Shown: piece after piece, positions 1-5,494 of the stretch | Position numbering within the stretch: the first letter of the stretch is position 1 | Layout: every line of letters begins with the position of its first letter | Source of the DNA: Prevotellamassilia sp. | GTDB lineage: Bacteria; Bacteroidota; Bacteroidia; Bacteroidales; Bacteroidaceae | Direction: 5' to 3' | NCBI GenBank assembly: GCA_018383375.1 | Contig: JAHAWW010000186.1 | Location: 1 to 6,110, forward strand | DNA length: 6,110 nt | Position numbers and translations under genes: made by a program | Notes under the pieces: model-generated | Database searches by the model: none | Seen by the model: the letters and a program-made list of their open reading frames with translations, nothing else | Told to the model about the DNA's origin: nothing

Positions 1-9
1 GCCTATTAT

Positions 10-52
10 AAAAGCCTGCATCGCACCTATTGTTGCGGCGATGCAGGCTTTT
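10..52. terminator. Strong bidirectional intrinsic terminator hairpin
   Basis: Bases 10-24 and 38-52 are exact reverse complements: a 15-bp stem with a GC-rich core (GCCTGCATCGC) flanked by A/T pairs, around a 13-nt loop. On the minus strand the stem ends in TTTT followed by ATAAT. On the plus strand it ends in CTTTT. It can therefore end the minus-strand genes that finish at 118, and could also end a plus-strand gene entering from the left, whose coding sequence is not in the window. The remaining bases, 53-117, hold nothing I recognise. Confidence 0.9.
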
Positions 53-117
53 GTCGTAGATTAATGAATAAAGGAAAGAGGCTTAAAAGAGTACGACGGA
101 AGGTTGGGCATTTGCCG

Positions 118-453
118 TCATTCGTCTTCCTGCTCATAATAATAGGAATAGTCTATGCCTTTCATAAACATCTCGCGGTCGTTGGTCTTTTCGGTGAGCA
201 CGTCAGACAAATAGTATTTGCCATCACTCGCTTGTAATTTCAGTTGGTTAGTGATACTAACCAACTCGTTGCCTTCTTTCTTAAGCTTCGTCTTGAGATA
301 CTTCCAATAGTTGCGGTTTTTGGCATAGTCGTCTTGCTCGTTCATCACGCCAATGACGTCGAGCACCGAAAACCACCATTTGTTGCCCTCACCGTCCCAG
401 ACGGCGCGCACTTCGCGGTTTTTATAAAACCTGATGGATATTTTATTGTCCAT
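118..453 (-). CDS. Short BRO-N domain protein, probably C-terminally truncated
   Basis: This 111-residue protein resembles the BRO family N-terminal domain found in phage antirepressor-like and related bacterial proteins. Visible hallmarks are VRAVWD at residues 15-20, KWWFSVLDVIGVM at 25-37, the NYWKYLKTKL segment at 48-57 and NQLKLQASDGKYYLSDVL at 69-86. In longer relatives the conserved region continues past that last segment, or is followed by another domain. Here it gives way to 25 unremarkable residues with an acidic, tyrosine-rich end (YSYYYEQEDE), and the terminator lies only about 65 bases further on. BRO-N is considered a DNA-binding module, but no function can be assigned to this short form. 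I chose ATG 453 because conservation begins at MDNKISIRFY; an in-frame ATG at 495 would add 14 residues without family character. It lies 58 bases downstream of the DUF6965-like gene on the same strand and may be cotranscribed with it. Confidence is high for the domain and moderate for an intact functional gene. Confidence 0.75.
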   Translation of the reverse strand: MDNKISIRFYKNREVRAVWDGEGNKWWFSVLDVIGVMNEQDDYAKNRNYWKYLKTKLKKEGNELVSITNQLKLQASDGKYYLSDVLTEKTNDREMFMKGIDYSYYYEQEDE

Positions 454-511
454 AGTCTGCCAATAGTTTAGATGAGAACAAACTTCGCCGCACACATCCC
501 GAAAGCTTCCG

Positions 512-766
512 TCAGTCGGTCATGCCGTCGGCAATCAGTTTTTGGCGGATGAGAAAGAGTTGGTAGATTTGTCCGCTAAAGGTGGGATTGTCGTGGTGAA
601 TGTTCCATATCTCAAAAAAGCTTTTGATGGACGTGGGCAAATTGAGATAGCGCGTGGACTCGTTGAGCACAAACTCTGTGGGCAGTTGGTCGGCATGGCG
701 GTCAAACCAGGTCTTTATCTCGTCAATGTCGGCCTGCGTGTATTTGGTTTTGAATAAATTTTCCAT
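512..766 (-). CDS. Small conserved hypothetical protein, DUF6965-like
   Basis: This encodes an 84-residue soluble protein with no signal peptide or membrane segment. The first half is acidic and helical (ADIDEIKTWFDRHADQLP, residues 12-29). A middle stretch, FVLNESTRYLNLPTSIKSFFEIW at 32-54, leads to a C-terminal half with HHDNPTFSGQIYQLFLIRQKL at 57-77. The pattern of a short acidic helix, a 'LP..FVL' strand and a final '(N)PTF..QI..L..I...L' helix resembles the small Bacteroidales proteins grouped as DUF6965. That match is from memory and is tentative. The function is unknown. The 63 bases between metA and this start (767-829) are AT-rich and contain no terminator, so it may be transcribed as the tail of the abcF-metA operon. 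No TAnnTTTG promoter was seen there. ATG 766 is the only sensible start. Confidence 0.65.
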   Translation of the reverse strand: MENLFKTKYTQADIDEIKTWFDRHADQLPTEFVLNESTRYLNLPTSIKSFFEIWNIHHDNPTFSGQIYQLFLIRQKLIADGMTD

Positions 767-829
767 GATAAAGCGTGGGGAAAGTGTGGGTGTATATAAT
801 TATAATAATTGGAGTAAACAGAAGACCCA

Positions 830-1729
830 TCATAGCGACTCCGGCAAATCAAGCCAGTTGCCATAGAAGCGCCGAGCGGCTTGTGCCCAAGAGAAGTCGA
901 CGCCACGGGCTGGGTCGTCTCCATGATAATAGTGAAGCGGCAAGCCAATGGGTAAGCCCTTGGCCACATCGCGACGGTATTCGTTGTCGAGCGTATTGGG
1001 CTCATATTCTAAATGGCCTGTGATGAAGACACGACGACAATCGGCAGTCAACGCCACGCCAAGTCCGCTCTCTGCAGAGACGGCGCCAAGCGTGAGACCG
1101 GCCTCTTGGGTTTCGGCCACAGACACGGCCGTGTGACGGCTGCCGGGCATGGGGAAAGCACTGCCAAGACCCGCGAAAAGTGGACAAGACGGCTGGAGCA
1201 CCTCTTGACTGAAAATGCCAAACATCTTGGCCGACAAGGCGTATTTGTCTATGCCATAGTGATGATAAAGACCGGCTTGAGCAGCCCAACAGATATAGAG
1301 CGTGCTGCGGAGTATATGGTGGTCGGCCCAAGTCATGATGCGACACAACGCATCCCAATAGCGCACCTGCTCAAACGGCATACACTCCAAAGGGGCACCG
1401 GTGATTATCATCGCGTCATACACCCCGTGTTCATAGGCCTCAAAGTCGAGATAGAGGGCGTCCATGTGGCTTTGCGGCGTGGTCTTGTAAGTCTGCCCGG
1501 CAATCTTCATAGGCAAAAGAGCCACTCCGCCGGGACGAGCAGTCATTTGGCGGGCAATATCCAACTCGGTGACGGCCTTTTGCGGCATAAGGTTGAGCAG
1601 CAAGACACGCTTCACATCGGGAGGGAAAGCGCCAAGCCGTGTGGCATCTGAAAGATTATAGACCGCCACTTCTGCACCTTCGGCCTTGAGGGTCTCGATG
1701 CAGGGCATTGTCTGAGGGAGATAGAGCAT
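830..1729 (-). CDS. metA: Homoserine O-acyltransferase (MetA family), predicted acetyltransferase
   Basis: MetA acylates the hydroxyl of L-homoserine, the first committed step of methionine synthesis, in the cytoplasm. The 299-residue product covers the whole family fold. It has LLLNLMPQK at residues 43-51 (the lysine corresponds to Lys47 of E. coli), MIITGAPLECMPFEQVRYW at 107-125, the nucleophile Cys147 in YICWAAQAGLYHHYGI, SRHT at 197-200, and His239 and Glu241 in FITGHLEYE. Residue 115 is Glu (PLE), whereas the succinyl-CoA enzyme of E. coli has Gly (PLG). Published work on MetA specificity links Glu here to acetyl-CoA use, so O-acetylhomoserine is the predicted product. The usual GHPEYD motif reads GHLEYE, a mild deviation. 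I placed the start at ATG 1729, where family similarity begins (MLYLPQTMP). An in-frame ATG at 1807 would add 26 unrelated residues and overlap the abcF end. The gene follows abcF after 46 bases. That gap is too short for a SAM riboswitch, so control probably comes from an upstream promoter. Confidence 0.95.
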   Translation of the reverse strand: MLYLPQTMPCIETLKAEGAEVAVYNLSDATRLGAFPPDVKRVLLLNLMPQKAVTELDIARQMTARPGGVALLPMKIAGQTYKTTPQSHMDALYLDFEAYEHGVYDAMIITGAPLECMPFEQVRYWDALCRIMTWADHHILRSTLYICWAAQAGLYHHYGIDKYALSAKMFGIFSQEVLQPSCPLFAGLGSAFPMPGSRHTAVSVAETQEAGLTLGAVSAESGLGVALTADCRRVFITGHLEYEPNTLDNEYRRDVAKGLPIGLPLHYYHGDDPARGVDFSWAQAARRFYGNWLDLPESL

Positions 1730-1775
1730 AGCGTATGAGGTGGGTGTTGAACGGAGTGAGTGAAGGTGGTCGATG

Positions 1776-3713
1776 TCAGTCTTCGCCGAAGGCCTCCAGA
1801 GCTTCAAGTGCTTCGGCCCAGGCGTCTTCGGCTTTTTTGAGCGCAGTGGTCACTTCGCCATAACGGGCAAAGAGGCTGGTGTCTGAGGCTCCTTCGGGCG
1901 TGGCCAGTTGGGCCTCAACGTCGGCCTTTTCAGACTCGAGCGTCATCACGGCCTGTTCGCGCTCTTCAACCTCCTTCTCCAACTTGCGACGTTGACGAGC
2001 CCGAGCCTTTCGTTCTTCATAAGACAGTCGGCCCTCCGAGGGCGCCTCTTCGGCCGGTACATCATTTTTAACCGCTTGAGCGGGAGTGTGGAGCGCATCG
2101 AGACGGTCGATGTTTTTCTTTTGAAGAAAATCATATATGCCTCCCAAATGTTCACGCACCACACCGCCACCAAACTCATAGACCTTAGACACCAAACCGT
2201 CGAGGAAGTCGCGGTCGTGACTGACGAGGACAACCGTGCCGTCGAAAGCACGAATGGCCTCTTTGAGCACGTCTTTGGTGCGCATGTCAAGATGGTTGGT
2301 GGGTTCGTCGAGGATGAGGAAGTTGACCGGCTCGAGCAGCAGTTTAATCATCGCCAGACGGCTGCGCTCACCTCCCGACAACACTTTGACTTTCTTGTCG
2401 GAGGCCTCACCGCCAAACATAAAGGCCCCAAGTATGTCGCGGATTTTCAAGCGTATGTCGCCACGCGCTATGCGGTCGATGGTGTCGAACACGGTGAGTT
2501 CACCGTCGAGCAACTGGGCTTGATTTTGGGCGTAGTAGCCAATCTGGACATTGTGACCTATTTTGAGTTCGCCGGCAAAGTCTATTTGATTCATTATACA
2601 CTTGACCAGCGTGGACTTACCCTCACCATTGCGCCCCACAAAAGCCACCTTCTCGCCGCGGCGGAGGGTGAGCGTGACGTCGTGAAAGACACAATGATTG
2701 CCATAATCCTTGCGCACTTCATTGCAGATTAAAGGGAAATCGCCCGAGCGCTCGCAGGGAGGAAATTTAAGGCGCAGACTGGAATTGTCGACCTCGTCAA
2801 TCTCGATGGGTACTATCTTTTCAAGTTGCTTGATGCGACTCTGCACCTGCACGGCCTTGGTGGGCTTGTAGCGGAAGCGCTCAATGAAATCTTTGATGTC
2901 GGCAATCTCTTTTTGCTGATTTTCGTAGGCTCGCAATTGCTGCTCACGACGCTCGGCACGCAACTGCACAAACTCGTCATACTTGACGCGATAATCGACA
3001 ATCTTGCCACAAGAGATTTCGAGCGTGCGGTTGGTCACATTGTTGATGAAGGCACGGTCGTGGCTCACCAACACCACCGCACTGCCGGAGCGTGCCAGGA
3101 ACGTTTCGAGCCATCCGATGCTCTCAATGTCAAGGTGGTTGGTGGGCTCGTCAAGCAGCAAGACATCCGGACGCTGCAAGAGCAGTTTGGCCAGTTCGAG
3201 ACGCATGCGCCAACCACCCGAAAACTCGGCCGTGGGGCGGTCGAAGTCGGTCGGGACGAAGCCTAAGCCTTTGAGTGTGCGCTCAATCTCGGCACGATAA
3301 TTGTTGCCGTCAATCATCTCAAAGCGCTCGCTCTCGTGAGCAAACTTCTCGACCAATTCCATATAGTCTTCGGTCTCATAGTCTGTGCGTGAAGCCATCT
3401 CTGCCTTGAGTCGTTCGAGCCGCTCGCGAAACTCGTTGATGTGGGCAAAGGCCTTGTCCATCTCTTCCATCACGGTGCAGTCGTCTGAGATGACCATGAC
3501 TTGAGGCAGATAGCCGATAGAGGCGTCGCGGCTCAGGGCCACGTTGCCGGAAGTGGGTTGTTGAAGTCCGGCCAATATTTTGAGCAATGTGCTCTTGCCG
3601 GCACCGTTTTTGCCGACAAGGGCCACCCGGTCTTTGCGGTTGATGACAAACGACGCATCAGAAAACAGCGGATTGGCTCCAAAGGCCACACCGAGTTTGT
3701 CTACAGAAAGCAT
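1776..3713 (-). CDS. ABC-F family ATPase, YheS/Uup-like ribosome-associated factor
   Basis: The 645-residue protein has two ABC ATPase domains in one chain and no transmembrane segment, the hallmark of ABC-F translation factors. Domain 1 has Walker A GKNGAGKST at residues 34-42, signature FSGGW at 164-168, Walker B with catalytic Glu189 (LLLDEPTNHLD) and switch His218. Domain 2 has Walker A GRNGEGKST at 360-368, signature LSGGE at 445-449, Glu470 in LILDEPTNHLD and His499. The linker at about 241-300 is charged and helical, with DFIERFRYKPTKAVQVQSRI at 275-294; this is the tRNA-contacting segment, and its wording is closest to E. coli YheS. Residues 560-640 form a lysine/glutamate-rich coiled-coil tail. 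Family members bind the ribosomal E site and act on stalled or resting ribosomes; some protect against antibiotics. Nothing seen here shows resistance activity, and a housekeeping role is likelier. The start fits the family's usual MLSVDKLGV... N-terminus. It lies 98 bases after proS, beyond that gene's terminator. No clear promoter was found in the gap. metA follows closely. Confidence 0.95.
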   Translation of the reverse strand: MLSVDKLGVAFGANPLFSDASFVINRKDRVALVGKNGAGKSTLLKILAGLQQPTSGNVALSRDASIGYLPQVMVISDDCTVMEEMDKAFAHINEFRERLERLKAEMASRTDYETEDYMELVEKFAHESERFEMIDGNNYRAEIERTLKGLGFVPTDFDRPTAEFSGGWRMRLELAKLLLQRPDVLLLDEPTNHLDIESIGWLETFLARSGSAVVLVSHDRAFINNVTNRTLEISCGKIVDYRVKYDEFVQLRAERREQQLRAYENQQKEIADIKDFIERFRYKPTKAVQVQSRIKQLEKIVPIEIDEVDNSSLRLKFPPCERSGDFPLICNEVRKDYGNHCVFHDVTLTLRRGEKVAFVGRNGEGKSTLVKCIMNQIDFAGELKIGHNVQIGYYAQNQAQLLDGELTVFDTIDRIARGDIRLKIRDILGAFMFGGEASDKKVKVLSGGERSRLAMIKLLLEPVNFLILDEPTNHLDMRTKDVLKEAIRAFDGTVVLVSHDRDFLDGLVSKVYEFGGGVVREHLGGIYDFLQKKNIDRLDALHTPAQAVKNDVPAEEAPSEGRLSYEERKARARQRRKLEKEVEEREQAVMTLESEKADVEAQLATPEGASDTSLFARYGEVTTALKKAEDAWAEALEALEAFGED

Positions 3714-3732
3714 AGGCTGTGATTGTAGAGCT

Positions 3733-3777
3733 AAAAGGGCGAGCCTCTGCCGCTAAAGCGTGTGGCAGGACTCGCCC
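3733..3777 (-). terminator. Intrinsic terminator downstream of proS
   Basis: GGGCGAG at 3737-3743 pairs with CTCGCCC at 3771-3777, and the stem continues after a small mismatch with TCTGCC-type pairing (3746-3751 with 3764-3769) around a 12-nt loop. Read on the minus strand, the hairpin is followed directly by TTTT (3736-3733), a standard intrinsic terminator 35 bases beyond the proS stop. The plus-strand side has only GTTTG, so termination should favour the minus strand. The hairpin lies 23 bases before the abcF start. Either abcF depends on readthrough, or its promoter was not recognised. Confidence 0.85.
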
Positions 3778-3811
3778 GTTTGATTTGCAATAATAATGAA
3801 CTTGTAAGGGT

Positions 3812-5296
3812 TTAGTAACTGCGAGCCACGAGCACACGACACACGGCGGGTTTGCCGCTCACCATGTCGTTGCCGAGATTGTCTTGGTCGTAGCCATAGG
3901 GCACGCAGCGTATGGTGGCCTGTGTCTCAGCCTTGATTTGGGCTTCGGTCTCTTCAGTGCCATCCCAGGGACAAAGGAAGAAGCCGCCATCGGCAATACG
4001 CTTCTTGAATTCCTCATAGTCGTTGCAGGGATAGATATGGTCATCGAGATAGGTCTTAGCCTTGACGTAGATGTTCTGCTGGATTTCTTCGAGCAGGTTT
4101 TGCACATAGGCTTCGATGCCATCAACGGGCAAGGTTTGCTTCTCAAGGGTGTCGCGGCGCATGAGTTCGATGGTGCCATTGGCCAAGTCTTTTGGTCCCA
4201 TCACGAGGCGCACAGGCACACCTTTGAGTTCGTAATCGGCAAACTTGAAGCCGGGGCGTTTGTTGTCGGCGTTGTCATATTTCACGCGGATGCCCATAGC
4301 GTTAAGCTTGTCGGCAATACCGCCGAGTTTTTCATTAAGCTTGGCCAGCTCTTCCTCACCTTTATAAATAGGAACGATAACCACCTGAATGGGGGCGAGG
4401 TGGGGTGGCAAGACCAGACCATTGTCGTCGGAATGAGTCATGATGAGTGCGCCCATCAATCGTGTGCTCACGCCCCAGCTGGTAGCCCAGGCATAATCGA
4501 GCTGGTTGTTTTTGTCGACAAACTGCACATTGAAGGCGCGTCCGAAGTTTTGGCCGAGGAAGTGGCTTGTGCCGCTTTGCAGGGCCTTGCCGTCTTGCAT
4601 CATGGCCTCAATGGTATAGGTGTCGAGAGCGCCGGCAAAGCGTTCGGTGGCACTCTTCACACCGCGCACCACCGGTATGGCCATGACCTCGCGAGCGAAA
4701 TCAGCATAAACGTCGAGCATCTGGCGGGCACGGGCTTCGGCCTCTTCACGCGTGGCGTGGGCGGTGTGACCCTCTTGCCAGAGGAACTCGCTGGTGCGCA
4801 GGAACAAGCGTGTGCGCATCTCCCAACGCATCACATTGCACCACTGGTTGCAACACAAGGGCAGGTCGCGCCAAGAATGAATCCATTTGCGGTAGGTGTT
4901 CCAAATCGTTGTCTCAGAGGTGGGACGTATGATGAGTTCTTCTTCAAGTTTGGCAGCCGGGTCAACGACTACGCCGCCATTTTCGTGGTCGGCTTTGAGG
5001 CGATAGTGGGTGACCACGGCACACTCTTTGGCAAAGCCTTCGACATGCTCGGCTTCTTTTGAGAGGAAGCTCTTGGGGATGAGCATGGGGAAATAGACGT
5101 TTTGCACGCCTGTGGCCTTGAAGCGGGCATCGAGGGTCTGCTGAATGCGTTCCCAAATGGCGTAACCATAGGGCTTGATGACCATACATCCGCGCACGTC
5201 GGCCTGCTCGGCGAGGTCGGCCTTAACGACCAACTCGTTATACCATTTTGAATAGTCTTCGCTACGTTTGGTGAGATCTTTAAGTTCTTTAGCCAT
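3812..5296 (-). CDS. proS: Prolyl-tRNA synthetase, archaeal/eukaryotic type (ProS type 3)
   Basis: The enzyme charges tRNA-Pro with proline using ATP, in the cytoplasm. The 494-residue product is a full class II synthetase. The N-terminal core has KRSEDYSKWYNELV (residues 10-23) and motif 1 around VYFPMLIPKSFL (67-78). RPTSE at 124-128 precedes motif 2, RWEMRTRLFLRTSEFLWQEGH (157-177), and motif 3 is SWGVSTRLMGALIMTHSDD (273-291). An anticodon-binding domain follows from about 300 (APIQVVIVPI) to 405, then a C-terminal domain ending in the family's terminal tyrosine (VARSY). There is no INS editing domain between motifs 2 and 3, as expected for this type. The C-terminal domain keeps Cys442 and Cys464, but the second zinc pair of other members is replaced (NDMVSGK), so zinc binding is doubtful. 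I chose ATG 5296 because MAKELKDLTKRSEDY matches the family start. An in-frame ATG at 5350 would add 18 residues and lies inside a predicted leader structure. Confidence 0.97.
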   Translation of the reverse strand: MAKELKDLTKRSEDYSKWYNELVVKADLAEQADVRGCMVIKPYGYAIWERIQQTLDARFKATGVQNVYFPMLIPKSFLSKEAEHVEGFAKECAVVTHYRLKADHENGGVVVDPAAKLEEELIIRPTSETTIWNTYRKWIHSWRDLPLCCNQWCNVMRWEMRTRLFLRTSEFLWQEGHTAHATREEAEARARQMLDVYADFAREVMAIPVVRGVKSATERFAGALDTYTIEAMMQDGKALQSGTSHFLGQNFGRAFNVQFVDKNNQLDYAWATSWGVSTRLMGALIMTHSDDNGLVLPPHLAPIQVVIVPIYKGEEELAKLNEKLGGIADKLNAMGIRVKYDNADNKRPGFKFADYELKGVPVRLVMGPKDLANGTIELMRRDTLEKQTLPVDGIEAYVQNLLEEIQQNIYVKAKTYLDDHIYPCNDYEEFKKRIADGGFFLCPWDGTEETEAQIKAETQATIRCVPYGYDQDNLGNDMVSGKPAVCRVLVARSY

Positions 5297-5313
5297 AGAT
5301 GTTTTCTTATAAA

Positions 5314-5389
5314 TAATGTGTGGCGACAAAAGGGGAAAATGCTTGAGCATAAGCGCTACGAAGCGTTAAGATTTACGGGCCACACACCA
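5314..5389 (-). promoter_or_regulatory. Structured 5' leader of proS (possible cis-regulatory RNA)
   Basis: In the minus-strand RNA, bases 5389-5379 (UGGUGUGUGGC) can pair with 5324-5314 (GCCACACAUUA): 11 bp, nine Watson-Crick and two G-U. The 54-nt enclosed segment can form AACGCU-UCGU-AGCGCU-like pairing (5367-5352) or, alternatively, GCUU/AAGC (5354-5341). The two inner hairpins share 5352-5354, so they exclude each other. The structure ends 17 nt before ATG 5296. It does not look like a T-box or any riboswitch I know. Pairing is seen in the sequence; a regulatory role is inferred. Confidence 0.45.
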
Positions 5390-5409
5390 ATAATGTTTTT
5401 AAGCGGAAG

Positions 5410-5417
5410 CAAAATTA
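5410..5417 (-). promoter_or_regulatory. Probable proS promoter -7 element (TAATTTTG)
   Basis: On the minus strand this octamer fits the Bacteroidetes sigma-A core TAnnTTTG exactly. A TTG lies upstream at 5443-5441, with a spacer of about 23 bp, somewhat longer than usual. Transcription would begin near 5403, giving a leader of about 105 nt before ATG 5296. AT-rich sequence makes a chance match possible. Confidence 0.5.
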
Positions 5418-5429
5418 CAAAAATTATCG

Positions 5430-5437
5430 TACCTTTG
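5430..5437 (+). promoter_or_regulatory. Promoter -7 element of the OmpA-like lipoprotein gene (TACCTTTG)
   Basis: TACCTTTG is an exact TAnnTTTG match, and its surroundings (GCAAAATTAC, then AAAAATTATCG, then TACCTTTGC) are typical of strong Bacteroidales promoters. No clear -33 TTG is visible at the usual distance upstream. The predicted start of transcription is near 5444, leaving about 50 nt of A-rich, Shine-Dalgarno-free leader before ATG 5495, as in many highly expressed genes of this group. Confidence 0.75.
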
Positions 5438-5494
5438 CGACAAATCCAACAAGATAGATAAACCAAAACTTCAAATTCTTAAAATCAAACACAA

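Noticed and set aside
798..810. AATTA-TAA-TAATT palindrome upstream of the small orphan gene
   Set aside because: Five-base AT-only arms in an AT-rich gap are expected by chance; no matching second site supports an operator.
1730..1807. Longer MetA start at ATG 1807
   Set aside because: It would add 26 residues with no match to the family and overlap the end of the ABC-F gene. Family similarity begins at the ATG at 1729.
1908..2732. Plus-strand open frame of 274 codons opposite the ABC-F gene
   Set aside because: Antisense shadow of a complete ABC-F protein with intact Walker and signature motifs; no promoter or domain supports it.
3884..5062. Long plus-strand open frame of 392 codons opposite proS
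   Set aside because: It is antisense to a clear proS gene with all class II motifs. Its protein has no recognisable domain and reflects codon bias of the real strand.
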